In this document: positions 33,324 to 44,870 of the stretch, one piece after another
Position numbering within the stretch: position 1 is the first letter of the stretch
Layout: the number at the start of each line of letters is the position of its first letter
Origin: Cladophialophora immunda
Lineage: Eukaryota; Ascomycota; Eurotiomycetes; Chaetothyriales; Herpotrichiellaceae
Reading direction: 5' to 3'
DNA length: 64,000 bases
NCBI RefSeq assembly: GCF_000835495.1
Contig: NW_015622541.1
Coordinates: 1,798,001-1,862,000, forward strand
Translations under genes and position numbers: made by a program
The notes under the pieces: generated by a model
Told to the model about the DNA's origin: nothing
Databases searched by the model: none
The model's input: only the letters and a program-made list of their open reading frames with translations

Positions 33324-34693
33324 GCTAGAGTACTATTGGGCCGTGAGCTGTCCTCTATAAGGATCTGGCAGCGTGATTGGGCGTCACAGGAAGCAGTAAG
33401 ACTAGTCCAAGAGTGGTTTGGAGGAGCCGTTAATTAGATGGGGGAGAGAAGGAGAAGAGAACATGGTTCCAGGGCTCGCGTTAGCCATAGATATATATTC
33501 CCGCTCGCAGGTCATCCACGGCAATTACATATCGCTGCATGATCATCACGCTCGTGGCGATGCTCAGTTTTGGGCAATCTTGGGACGCAACTCTCTGGCC
33601 ACGACAAAAAGCGGAGGTGCCGGTCATCCAACAGGCTCGGATTGCCTGCTGATTGAAGGAGATACCATGGTTGGCTTCTGCCCGCTCAGCCTGGGCTGGC
33701 CCTACTGGATGCCTGCCACCTCCTCCCATCTCCTCATCCACATTTGCGGGGTACGAAGTTACATCACCTTGTCATCTTGCGCTCGGCTCGCCCTGGGATT
33801 GATGGATCGAAGGCACGACACGAGGGGGGTTCTGGGCCACGTCTCCTATCATCATGGACATCGACGTGGAGGGTCTCGAGCCCCAGAAAAGAGGAGACTG
33901 TCTCCTCTCACTGGCCCGCGCTCATTTTCTCATCACGAAGCATGAAGCGATGCTGCAGCGGATCAGACGACCTTCCTGCAATGCCGGACAAACGCCTGCT
34001 CTCCATTGCTATTTTCTCTACAAGTTTGTGGCCTGCTCGGGCAAGACGAGACCGAGATAGCTTACCATCCCGGGAAAAGCAGAGCGAGCCGCAGAAGTCC
34101 AGAAGCATCGGTTGACTTTGTGATTTCTTGGTACTGGGCATAGAAAGCAGTCGACATACATTGGCATGGGGCTGCAGCTCAATAGGGAACCCAGTGGAGG
34201 CTATCCTGCCTGACTTCTGGTGCTCCCTGATCTCTCCCCCCTCCCATACTGCCCTCTTCCGCGCCCGTGCTGACCAAACCGGTTCCACATTCTTCGCCGA
34301 AATAACGCCTCTATCGAATGCTGGGTGCTGGGTGCTGGGTACAATGTGATGTGCTGTGTCGGATGGCTAGGGGTTACATGACGGTGCATCTGGTTGTGGG
34401 GTCGGAGATGGATCTTGGAAACGTGCTGGTGATGTGTGGGAGTGGTGGGGTCCGTGCTCGTATGAAAAGACTGGGGGACGCGTTGGGGTGCTTCGAAGGT
34501 TGGTACTGTCATTCAACTCTAGCGAAAATGCCTGCTTGGAAGGTGATCTCGAGGACGCCGCGCTATGAAGCAGCCCCGTTGCTGTACGTTGCGTCGCTTT
34601 CCTGCGGCCGTTTGACAAGTGCAGCGCCAACGTCAGCTCTCATTGCGGGGGTCTGGTCAAGGTGCATTCCCCGACGCTTCACATGTTCATGTT
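33324..34693. other. Intergenic, no gene supported
   Basis: 1.4 kb between the dehydrogenase promoter and the 3' end of importin alpha. Contains a GCTGGGT-type short repeat near 34318-34340. No domain in any frame. Confidence 0.45.
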
Positions 34694-36460
34694 CTACATG
34701 TCCATCGAATCATTGCCGTTGGCAAAGTTGAATTGGCCTTGAGGTTGGTTCGATCCGAGGGTAAAGCCAGTCGCGTTAGCTTGCGGCGCCAATTCTTCAA
34801 TGTCGGCACCAGCGTCCTCTTCATCAGAAAAGTATCGCTCGATAATGTTGTAAGCCTTCATATAGATTTCTTCATTGGCATTATTCTGGCAGTCGTGAAT
34901 CTTCTCCATTCCGCCTGCTTCTTCGATGAACAGTGCGTATCGATTGACCTGTCCTTCTGGAGCACGGGGGTCGGCGGCCTCTTTGTCCATTTCTCCGACC
35001 TTGAGGATATTCTCCAGTCCATCTAAAGCGACTTGAATGATCTTGTTGTCCGGGCAAGCCAGAAGATCACAGAGGGGCTTGATGCATCCTTGGGAGACAA
35101 GGTATCGGATCTGATCAGGCTTCTGGAGGCCTCCGGAAGTGGCATTTGAGATCGCCCAGCAAGCTTCCTTGCGAGTCTTGAAGTCGCCGTTGGACAGGAG
35201 GTGAATCAAGGGAGGGATGATACCTGCGTCAATGACCGCTTGAATTTGAGTCGAGTTGCCGGCCGTAATGTTTGAAATTGTCCAACATGCTTCCTTGCGG
35301 ATACCATCTTTTTGTGAACTGAGCAGTGACAACAAAGCTGTCAGAGCACCGCAGTTAATGATCACCTGAGTCTGTACATCATCTCCAGTGACAATGTTCC
35401 CAACCGACCGAAGAGCTGGGGTTTGGACCGACGTGGACGCATGCATGAGGAGTTCGACGAGGCGACGCGGGATGCCGGCTTCGATGACAGCCTGAATCTT
35501 GTCGTTCGAGCCGTCGGAAAGGTAGGAAATGGCCCAGCAGGCATCAATGAGGACTTCATCATCAAGCATATAGACAAGCTTTGCTAGGACCGGGAGTGCA
35601 GGTTGAATCTGAAGCCTTGTCAGCATCTGATATCGAATGAAAATTCGAGGGTGACTTACGGTATTCCAGTCGGGTTGGGGCGTCTTTCCGCGGCAGAAGT
35701 TGCTCAGGGTCCACGTTGCATTTCGAAGCATGCTCAACTTACGCCCATCGGCAATGAGATTGAGCAGAGGCTTCAAGGCACCTTGACTGAGGACATAGTC
35801 ACGGCAAGCAGGGGAGTCACCTGCGATGTTGCCCAATGCCCAGACTGCCTGCTCACGAACATCCGGCTCGTGGCTGCTCAAGAGCTCAACGAAAATAGGG
35901 ACAGCACCGGCTTCAATTACGACTTGTGTTTGGGCAGCGCTACCGCTGGCAATATTGGTCAGAGCCCAGGCGGCCTCGAACTGCACGAGAGTGTGAGGGG
36001 ACCGGAGGAATTCGACGAAGCGGCTGACGACACCAGTCTCGATTACTTTCTCGATGGGCGGGTTGCGCTCTTTAGACAAGAGTTTTCTGAATTTTGTGGT
36101 GGCTTGGATCTGGGCATCAATCTGGTCCGAGAAGACTCCTTTGACCATTTCTGGTAGTTCCGTGCTCAACTGTAAACCACCGTCAGCATAGGACTCAACG
36201 ACATCAAAAGAAGTTTTCATTCTGACCTCGTTCTCAATATTTGCCGTCTCATCATCACTATCTGGCTCCGTGAGGCCACCAATGCCGATTTCGCCATTTC
36301 CGCGCTGGACACCTCTTCGCTTGGCTAGATTTTCCTCTCTCTTCTGGCGACGGATTTCGACCTGTTGTTCCTCACGACGACGGCGCAGCTCATCGGGCTT
36401 GAAACTGTTTTTTGCCTTGTACTGGGTTCGCCGATGCTCGGGGATATATCGTTCCGCCAT
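34694..36460 (-). CDS. srp1: Importin subunit alpha (karyopherin alpha)
   Basis: Exons 36460-36227, 36169-35660 and 35608-34694 give 552 residues, the usual size. The N-terminus is the importin-beta-binding domain: [20 protein letters not shown] followed by [18 protein letters not shown]. Ten armadillo repeats follow, with the NLS-binding W-x3-N array: [35 protein letters not shown] and WAISNAT. The acidic C-terminus ([14 protein letters not shown]) is the Cse1 export-receptor contact region. It carries classical NLS cargo into the nucleus. Both introns (57 nt after NIENE, 51 nt after PDWNT) are multiples of three and lack stops, so an unspliced reading also stays open (588 residues). Family alignment supports removal: the inserted peptides interrupt the IBB-ARM linker and an ARM helix. 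Divergent from POT1. Confidence 0.95.
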   Translation of the reverse strand: MAERYIPEHRRTQYKAKNSFKPDELRRRREEQQVEIRRQKREENLAKRRGVQRGNGEIGIGGLTEPDSDDETANIENEVRMKTSFDVVESYADGGLQLSTELPEMVKGVFSDQIDAQIQATTKFRKLLSKERNPPIEKVIETGVVSRFVEFLRSPHTLVQFEAAWALTNIASGSAAQTQVVIEAGAVPIFVELLSSHEPDVREQAVWALGNIAGDSPACRDYVLSQGALKPLLNLIADGRKLSMLRNATWTLSNFCRGKTPQPDWNTVSHPRIFIRYQMLTRLQIQPALPVLAKLVYMLDDEVLIDACWAISYLSDGSNDKIQAVIEAGIPRRLVELLMHASTSVQTPALRSVGNIVTGDDVQTQVIINCGALTALLSLLSSQKDGIRKEACWTISNITAGNSTQIQAVIDAGIIPPLIHLLSNGDFKTRKEACWAISNATSGGLQKPDQIRYLVSQGCIKPLCDLLACPDNKIIQVALDGLENILKVGEMDKEAADPRAPEGQVNRYALFIEEAGGMEKIHDCQNNANEEIYMKAYNIIERYFSDEEDAGADIEELAPQANATGFTLGSNQPQGQFNFANGNDSMDM

Positions 36461-36962
36461 GATTGTAGTGGTGTCTCAGGGATGTCTCAGGGAAAGGCCT
36501 CAAAGACAGGAGGGTTTTAGGAGCTTCAACTAGGGTGGGAGGTTGCCCAAGGAATCCCACAAAAGACAGGTTCCAGACTCTCGCGCAAGGAGGGGTTGTG
36601 GACTGTGGCAAGTGAAGGCGGTCAGTGATGAGACTGCGCGGGTGTGGATAAATAAATCGAAGCAATAAAACGGGGGTTGCAGTTTCGCAGGGTGGATGTC
36701 GTATGAGAGGCAGCCGCTGTTTGTCACGACGGAGAGCACATGCCACTTTTGCTTGGCATTAGTCACGTGGACTCGTGTCGCGCTTGGACACGTCCTTCCG
36801 CGACCTCCCACACCACGAACTACCTGGCGATTCATCCACAGCGAATCAACCCAGCGAAGAACGTCTACGGACGACGCCTCTCAAGCTGCTTCTGTCTGGG
36901 TCGATTCTGTATCGATGCGCAAACTTGCCTCACCAACGCTTCTCCCATGAAATGACAGACCA
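36461..36962. promoter_or_regulatory. Divergent promoter importin alpha / POT1
   Basis: 502 bp between the two ATGs; both leaders must lie here. A minus-strand TATA-like ATTTAT stretch occurs near 36650. CACGTG-like GTCACGTGGAC lies at about 36765. No other gene. Confidence 0.45.
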
Positions 36963-38960
36963 ATGGCCTCCAATTTCGTCCCCTTGCCATCGGATTTTGT
37001 CGACCTCTCAAACGCCTACAGTGTCGAGGCAAATTCAAAGCTGATCAATGTCATTGGGGTCTGCGTCGACTTTTTATCCCCGACAAGATGCCAGAATGGT
37101 CGACAAGACTACAAGATTAAATTCACCTTACACGATCCGGCATGGCCAGCTGGCATAGGTCTGCCCTTCTCGTTCTTTAACAAGCAACTCAAACAACTTC
37201 CGGACATTAGAGACCAAGGTGATGTCGTCATCCTGCGAAATGTCAAAATCAATGTCTTCAGAGGCCAGACTACAGGGTGGTCGAACGCGAGTTCCACGTG
37301 GGTTGTGCTTCCTGCTGCTGAGTTGGACAACATCCAATCTGCCCAAGATCTGAAGGACAAGGGCAGATGGATGGGACAAGAATACGGCGATCCCAATAAC
37401 TATCTTCAAGGAGCTAAAGTAGCCCTTGCCAACGAGGCCGAGTTGAAGTACGCCAAATGGATTGCCGACCAGGAAGATCCAAGTTTATGGTCAAAGCAGC
37501 AGCCTAGGACACAGCTGGAAATAGCAAATACCATGGAAGAGAATGGCGGCACCGCGCCTGCTCGCAAAGAGAAATTCCGTACACTTGATCGGCTCGACTT
37601 GCCCGTCAGAAGAGATTGCATCTTTGTAGACCTTTTGGGCGAAGTGCGCAAAATATTCTCTCCTAACGACTTGACCACAGAGCTCTACATGACAGACTAC
37701 ACCACGAATGACAGACTCCACGACTACCAGCACGCCGGCGACCAAGCCGGCCGAGACGGTGACCCATTTGGCTATATCCAGGATAAAACGTCAAACAAAT
37801 GGCCTGGTCCATGGGGAAAGATGACGATCTTGGTAACATGCTGGGGAAGGCAAGCTTCGGTTGCTGCGCAAATCGCCCATTTGGGCAGCTTTGTATACCT
37901 GCGCAATGTGCAAATCAAAATGGACAGGAATGGGTCGAGGCTCGAGGGCAATTGTCGAGATGATCGCGACTACCCAGATAAGGAATTGATCGAAGTGGTG
38001 AAGTCTGGCGATGAGAAGCGGACTGAGTTGTTGCGTCGCAAACGAGCATACGAGCAAAAGGTGGAGGGAGCAGGTATCAGTTTCTACCGAGATCCTAACC
38101 AGGCGACGAAGAAGCGGCAGAAGGACGAACCTACCGAGCAGCAAAACGATGAACCGAAGAGCAAGAGAACCAAGGCGAGAAACCGAAAGAACAAGAAAGC
38201 AAAGCTCGAGGCTCTGCAACAAGAAAAGAAGCACGCCGCGGTCACAATTGCGCGCCAGGAGCACTCCCTCCTGAAATCGAACAACCATATTCGATGTAAT
38301 CAGTACGAGGGAGTCTCATGCAAGCCCGTTATTGACATCCTCGACCCGGACATTTTGAACCGGATGACAGCAAAGGGCAACCCTTACCGACTCCCCTTCC
38401 AGAACTGCACATACAAGTCGAAAGTCCGCGTTGTGGACTTCTTCCCAGACAACATTGCTGACTTCGCTGCCCCGCTCAGAGCTGGGCAGTATGATGAATT
38501 GTCAGACAACGAGGACTTTGAAGAAGACTGGGACATTGACCCTACTCAGGAGAGGAACCCGCAGGATTTGAAATGGGAATGGCGATTCCTTCTCCTTGTC
38601 GAGGACGCTCGAACGCCGGCAGGTGCTGATGGGCGACCAACCCAGATGGAATTGCTTGTGGCCGACACGGACGGAGACTTCCTCTTGAACATGGACGCCT
38701 GCGATTTGAGGGACAAAGCAAACCAGGACGAGCTGGCGAAGCTGAAGGAGAAACTATTTCATTTGTGGGGGGACCTGCAGGAGAGGAAAGAGGAATCCAG
38801 CACAACCACCGAAGAGCTCCGTGTCAAACCAAGTGCAAGGCCCTTTGAGTGTCTGATCAAGGAGTACGGCACATCTGTGCTGCGCCCGAACAGGCAAGCC
38901 AAGGACTCTGTCGTTTATGACCGACGGTTTCGTCTCTTTGGTACAGCGCTGGCAGTCTGA
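36963..38960 (+). CDS. pot1: Protection of telomeres protein 1 (Pot1)
   Basis: Single exon, 665 residues. The N-terminal Telo_bind OB fold runs from about residue 8 to 150. FVPLPSDFVDLSNAYSVEAN is followed by LINVIGVCVDFLSP, DYKIKFTLHDPAWP and GDVVILRNVKINVFRGQTTG, the Pot1 OB1 core that binds the G-rich telomeric overhang. A second OB-like region (about 205-340: RRDCIFVDLLGEVRKIF, LYMTDYTTNDRL, MTILVTCWGRQASVAAQI, VYLRNVQIKMDRNGSRLEG) matches the Pot1PC domain. A lysine-rich, NLS-like segment at about 375-430 (KKRQK, KSKRTKARNRKNKKAKLE) separates these from a C-terminal region (FQNCTYKSKVRVVDFFP) that probably binds the Tpz1/TPP1 partner. It acts in the nuclear shelterin complex. Confidence 0.85.
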   Translation: MASNFVPLPSDFVDLSNAYSVEANSKLINVIGVCVDFLSPTRCQNGRQDYKIKFTLHDPAWPAGIGLPFSFFNKQLKQLPDIRDQGDVVILRNVKINVFRGQTTGWSNASSTWVVLPAAELDNIQSAQDLKDKGRWMGQEYGDPNNYLQGAKVALANEAELKYAKWIADQEDPSLWSKQQPRTQLEIANTMEENGGTAPARKEKFRTLDRLDLPVRRDCIFVDLLGEVRKIFSPNDLTTELYMTDYTTNDRLHDYQHAGDQAGRDGDPFGYIQDKTSNKWPGPWGKMTILVTCWGRQASVAAQIAHLGSFVYLRNVQIKMDRNGSRLEGNCRDDRDYPDKELIEVVKSGDEKRTELLRRKRAYEQKVEGAGISFYRDPNQATKKRQKDEPTEQQNDEPKSKRTKARNRKNKKAKLEALQQEKKHAAVTIARQEHSLLKSNNHIRCNQYEGVSCKPVIDILDPDILNRMTAKGNPYRLPFQNCTYKSKVRVVDFFPDNIADFAAPLRAGQYDELSDNEDFEEDWDIDPTQERNPQDLKWEWRFLLLVEDARTPAGADGRPTQMELLVADTDGDFLLNMDACDLRDKANQDELAKLKEKLFHLWGDLQERKEESSTTTEELRVKPSARPFECLIKEYGTSVLRPNRQAKDSVVYDRRFRLFGTALAV

Positions 38961-40480
38961 ATCTGGTCCCTTACTGCTTCGCTCCCCAACGTTTTCCCAC
39001 GTGGGTTCTCCCCCAGGGAGCGGGATTGGAGCAGCTTTTTGTCCGTTCCCAAATTGATTTCATTTAAAACCGTATGCTTGGCTCTGACGATCCACAACGA
39101 ACTCTTGCGATCGATGAATGATGACTGATTCAATCTTGGAGAGGGTCTCCGAGGAGGAGGTTGATGCCTGCCCTGCTTGCTTACTTGCTGCGACGAAAAG
39201 AAACCCTAAAGAGGATGCTGCTGGTGCTGGTGCTGGTGCTGGTGCTGGTTGTGGGCTGCTGGCGGATCCTTGCACCAGATGCCACTATGACCAAGAGGCA
39301 TCAGGCCCGGAGAGGACTAAGATGGGGCCGAAAAGAAAAATTCAACAGGGCAGTTCGGGGTAGTTGTGGAGCCACGGACGATGTCTTGCATGGTGTGATG
39401 GAGCAAACCATCCCTCACGAACGGGGGGCAACGAACCAACGAAGCTACCACGGAACATGCCATACTTGAGACTGCTGTAGCACATCCGTCCGTCGGTGGA
39501 ACCCGCGCCCTTGAACTCATCGTATAGACTCCCGTGCTTTACTGGACTCGAGCGACCGTGTCAAAGAGAGACTCCTGGATCGAGATCCACTTCGATCTCT
39601 TTCTGGGCTGCTAATTGATGTCCCCTACATACCACCAGTTTCAATGGTGCTGTATGCATTTGTTATGGAGACGTTATACGGACCGTAGAAGCTTCGACAT
39701 CTTTCAACAATTCATTGTTGAGGTCCCTCCGAGCTTCTGGATCTTGTTGCAAAGACGAAACGCCGATCTTTCCTCGAGCCGGTGAGGCTCGGTTTGGAAT
39801 ACCCAATCATGATATGCGGGTTTGCCTTTTTTTCGCCACAGCATGATACGAGTAAGCATGCCACTGTGACGAAGTCACGAATAACAAGCATCCCAGTCAA
39901 TGGTCGGGTAGAATTTTGGGTTCAGTCATCGTGGGTCTGGACCCTTCGCCATGGAATCAGGGATTCGTCTCGAAGAGTGTAGCGAATCCGTTCGCAATTG
40001 TCAAGGACCTACTTCACGCCAGTAAATGAGAGCAGCGGTGCTGATGGGTTAGGGGGTGTTTTGACGGTGATTTGCTCCGGACTCGGCACAGAAGCAATCG
40101 TTGATGTGACAAGGCTCCATCCCATGCATTGTTGCAAAGCCACATGTAGACAGAATCCCAACAGAACTGCGACATCATTAGATACGAGTCGAGCCACTCG
40201 ATATCTCTGCGCGGTCCCATTTCCGCCTCGCCCCATACGACTATCCTGACCTGAAACAGCGGGACAATCTCCAGAGAGTTTCTCGTTCCAAGGCTGGAAA
40301 AGGCAGCTCCGTTCTCCATCGCCTGTTCAGGGTATTCTTCAAGCAGAGGTACGGCTTCTGGGGGGAGCTATCGAGCTATTTCCCCTCTCGCGGCACTAAC
40401 GTATATGCGCAGCCGTATGTGGTCATGGACAGACTTGACGGCCCTGTTGCCGCCCGGAACTTTGGCCGGTTTGCCGTCCG
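38961..40480. other. Intergenic 3' of POT1
   Basis: No gene supported; a plus-strand frame at 39118-39363 arises from the repeat at 39214-39250. The minus-strand frames near 40009-40319 have no domain. Confidence 0.4.
39214..39250. repeat. (GCTGGT)n microsatellite
   Basis: About six copies of GCTGGT. The same hexamer forms the right flank of the assembly gap at 57241. Confidence 0.8.
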
Positions 40481-43400
40481 TAGAAGGGTGAGCTCTACTC
40501 TGCTGGCAGGTTTTTGGAAGTCGATGATGGGGCGCAGTGCGTCGGGAGTGGCACTCGGAAATGCTCTATGTATGCCATGCCTCCACGAGACGGAGACTTC
40601 CGACGACTGTTGCTAGTTCCAGCCATGCGCATACCACCAGGCATCGGTTGCACGACGTTGGCCGTCTGGGCACTGTGAGAATGACCAGAGATTACAAGCC
40701 TTTTTGAGCACAGCCCTTCGGACAGGGAGGCTGGTCTGTCCCGGCCGCCGGAGCTGGTAGACCTCGACCCCTCGTTGTAGGTCGCGTTGCCCCTCCATGC
40801 ACGTGGAGATAGCCTCGAGCACCATGGTGCAACGAAATAGGGTGCTTGCACTAGGCTTAGCCAGTAGTTCATGCACCCTTGCGGGATCGGAGGCATTCGA
40901 CTACAACCCCACCTGCAAAGTGAATGTCTGCTGTCGATACGAGCAATGTTGTTTCAGGCCACTCGAGGACAATTGATATCGCAATGAGAGCTTGCCCGCG
41001 TTCCTTGTCCAGGTCTTGCAGACAAGCACAGATGTACTTTGTACGAGATCCGGAGTTCATATCCAGGAGCTCCTGAGATTGCCACCAAAAATCAGACTGT
41101 GGATCCTGGCAAGGCTTGTAGTTGGGGATTTCCGAAGTGGTACCAGTGGTGGTTGGTGATGAACATGATCCTCTGCACATTTGACGAACGTTGCCGTAGA
41201 CAATGTAACGTCATTGAGTCGATTCAGATGCTCTTGGACGAAACACTCGAAAGTGATTCGTTGTGTCATATCATTCATGGAGAGAGATGAGCGTTCATAC
41301 ACAAACGTCATGTTCCTTTGATAAGTTGCATGAGATCCAAGCCGCTGATGCAGCACGGAGTGCGACATGAGATGAACAAGTGGCGGATAGAAAACTTAGA
41401 GCAGGGCATTCTAGTTAAGATAGATCGCAGTGACGGCTCGCATTCGTGCAAACACTGCAACCCCCTTTCCAGCAGCGTCATAGGAGTTTGAATCTGGCTG
41501 AAAATCGTGACACCTTGAAAAGCCACCTACGAAATGGAGACATCGAGGCTGGCGGTGCTTGAACGTCAGACGCGGTTGCCCAGGCTTTCGACAAAATGAT
41601 CTCTCCTATTTGGAGAAACCCTAACGGGCGGCTCATGCAATGTTCCCTTCATCCCTTCATATTCTGGCCAATGGAAAAGCCCTTGCATCGCTCTTATACC
41701 GAGCCGTCCGCAGCCTTCCTTCGGTCTTGACAAGGTTTCGACCAACGCTGCTGGGAGGCGGGCTGGAAAAAAAAAAACTGCTAACGGGGCTCGTGGAAAA
41801 GATGAGGCCGAGAAACATGTCAGGTGCTCACTTGTGTAATATTGGTCACCTCGAACTGTTTATTATTGGTGGCGGCAAGCAGAGTCAAGGCCGCTTTGCC
41901 GGTTTTCAAACTGTATCCGAATGGCGACGACAGGTAGGGACTCGTGGCCTTGTGGGCATTCTGGAAACCCAATTGGATGAAACGAGCAGTCGAGTCAGGT
42001 CCCAAGACTTGAAGCTGCCTCCCGAGGTAGACGTCCTCGAGGCTGAGAGGCAGTCGACCAGTTCGATGAAAACTCTAATGGCGACCACGTAAGATGGTTC
42101 GCCTTCTTACGGCTTCAGAAATATTGCTGGGATTGTCAGCATAGGTATTGGCCTTTGCCTGAGCGCATTGGCAGGCATGGTAAGCGTATGTAGCGGCCGA
42201 CGACCCCCCTTGTCGTGTGGTAGGGTGGACTTGCGGCAATTTTCGACACTTTTCGACACTTAACTTGGTGACATATAGCTCCTTCCGCACAATCTAACAG
42301 TAAGCGACGGAGGCCTTTATCCCAACCCAGCGCCATGGCCTCCTCAGACAAGGGTGACACCTGCTGATTGTGGGGACCGGTGTTGGGGATTGACTATTTG
42401 GATTGTAGTGCATCATTGATCGTGCCCGGCCTCATGACCACCCCAGATTTGCACACGGTTGCGGATTAGTGCGGGCACTCGGACCACTCCAGGTCCACCA
42501 GGGGCCACACCAGGGGCCACACGGGCAGGGGGATTCGGATCAGCATTTCTTCTGAGAAGTGTTCGGGAGTTCGTTCAGAACATAAGTGGTACGGTCGTCC
42601 GTGCATCTTCAACCCTCAAAGATCGACGGATTGCGGCATCCTGTTTTTTTCAGTGGCGGCCGTCTGGACCCAGGGGCTAGAACCGAAGCCTGCCCAAGCA
42701 TCTGCATGAAGAGCAAAATAAAATACTTCATCGACCTTGGACAGCTTCCGATGTGTATCGAGATCGAACAAAGTTATATCTAGGCCGGGCGTATACTGAT
42801 CCTGGTGGAGCATCTCAACGAAACACCTTGTACTTCAGGAGGGCCTGGTATCTCGAGTTCGTCGTATCACCGTTATCAAAGGGATCAAACAGACAATGGC
42901 TTGTGCTAGGTATCTCCCGGGTGGATTGTATTAGTGGGGCTCGCCGTGCTTCCGCAGGTGTAGGTAGTATTGATGAGGCATGTTCTCGAAGATGGTAAAT
43001 AGATCAATACCAGTCTCCATTCAGCGCAGGACAGAGCAGCATTCGGACTAGAGAACGCAACAGGTGCATGAAGTCGACAAGCGCCCGCAATAATTGGTGT
43101 TACGATCCAAAAGTTGGGACCCCCTGGGCCGACAGCAGCTTGCAGAAGGTGTCAAGGTTCAAGGATGGAAAGCAGATGATCCTTAGCAGAGTGAGAGGAG
43201 CTTGGGCCACTCGCAAGCTGGCAATGGGGGATGGAACGGCAGTGTGGATCCCCACCTCATCCATGTGTCGAACGAGTACGAAGGCGGCTGGATTGCCATC
43301 CACCAGTATGTGCGTACTCGTAGTTTCTCCGGATAGACGACTAGGATATTTTGGGGAGGACGGGAGACACTGAGCCATGCCAAAGGGTGGAAGGTATTTC

Positions 43401-43840
43401 CGAAAAGTTCATGCTCGGCTGTGAGTTGGAAGTGTTAGTGAGCCGTTGATCACTGGGCTGATCGTGATTGATGTGCAACCGGACGAGAATCACGGGCCAC
43501 GGGGTTGGTGATGTTTACCTGAAATCTGGGGCAGAGATTGACAGAGTGACAGACTGGCGGGCGCCGGAGAGAAAACAGACCAGCGTTGTGCGTTGATCTG
43601 AGAACCCTGGAGATGAGCTGCATGTCGGTCAATGCAAGAGGGAACCACTTTGAATCCACCTCATCCACCAAGCCCGAGAGAAGTTGGACTGGGGTGTGTT
43701 GTGCTTATTTCCTGCGCCACACATGGTTGGCATTTTGACGGCGCCCGCAAGTACAAGTGAAGAGACGCTCGGGGGAGAAGAGGATCCAGTCATTGTGCAG
43801 CAGGGAGGATCGAGGGGTGACCGGGAGGGCAACAGTCGAG
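40480..43840 (-). pseudogene. Eroded minus-strand coding fragments, partly transcription-factor-like
   Basis: Several protein-like stretches on the minus strand are broken by stops and lack a consistent splice model. Near 43600-43700, GLVDEVDSKWFPLALTDMQ resembles the first conserved block of the fungal-specific transcription factor domain PF11951. ILVDGNPAAFVLVRHMDEVG lies at 43260-43330. At 41832-42074 a clean stretch reads RLPLSLEDVYLGRQLQVLGP and onward to LKTGKAALTLLAATNN. Its upstream neighbour SNISEA would be joined by an intron of only 36 nt, too short for normal splicing. TFECFVQEHLNRLNDVTLST lies near 41250-41300. I read this as one or two decayed genes. An intact gene with introns I failed to place is the alternative. 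Confidence 0.3.
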
Positions 43841-44870
43841 AGAGAATTCAACGCTTCATCGCTTCGTCACCTGCATCTCGCATTCCTTCCCGTGATGCCG
43901 AGTCTTGCCTGCGCCGGATGGAGAGTATTAGTCTGTGTGCTCCGTACAAGTACCGAAGTACATCTGCATAAAAAGGGCAAGGGCTGCCTGTAGAGAGTAG
44001 GCAAGAAGGGTTGAAACGAAAACTCACTTATCTGGTGGAGAAGGAGAATTGCGCGAGTAGAGGGTATCTTGGGTCTGTGGCGGCCATACGAGTTCTCTGG
44101 ACTTGAACACTGTGGAACCCAAACCCACTGTCCTCGCAGCCCAGACAGGGCGCAGACTGCTCGTACGCACCTAACGGACTAGGGAGGCAACCATCAAAGC
44201 CTATATGGATCGGTACCGGGTTCGTTTATGAAGAAAAGGTACTTCGGAAAAGTACATGGGTCCAACAAAGAACTCAAGTACTTCCCTAGCTACCTTGATA
44301 TCTCGTTGGCTGCCTGCGCTGCCCAAAGGTCGGAGGCAGAGCGTCCAAGCAACTACGAGTCAGTAGGAGCAACTAAGGGAGTTGGGGCTCTGTACATGAA
44401 CTCCCACCTTTCCGGCGCCCCTCTGCACCCCTTGTGACTTGAGCTTATAGGCATAGGCGTGCCTGGATATACTCGTGCTCAACCACCTGCACGCCTGCAG
44501 ACTGCAGCCCAGTTATTTCCACTGCTCCATCTCATGTGTGTGTGGCACTGTGTGCGCCGCTGCAGCTAGGCCCCGTTGGACTTTAGTTTCAGAAGCAAAA
44601 CGAAGGGCCCCCCAGGCGCCAGGGCCTTGCACCCATTGTGGATGCGGCAACAGTCCGCCCCCGGAGGGTGCACAAATTGGCGCTGCCCAATAACAGGCAC
44701 ACGGCCTAACAAAGGCCTGTTGCAAGCTGCCGTTCGATTCGGTCGCTTCTGTCTCTCCAGACTCTCCGGGCTCCAGCTAAAAATTCTACTCCAGAGTCTC
44801 TCCAGCTCCCCAAGTCTCCAGACCTTGTTCTGTGTCGCCGCCCGCTGAGAAAAATCTCATTGCAAATGCA
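43841..44870. other. Intergenic
   Basis: No gene; short repeats such as AGTACTT/GTACTT near 43945-44285. Frames are short and overlapping. Confidence 0.4.

Noticed and set aside
35609..35659. Reading importin alpha as one 588-residue uninterrupted protein
   Set aside because: The extra 17 and 19 residues begin and end at consensus splice sites and break conserved family blocks.
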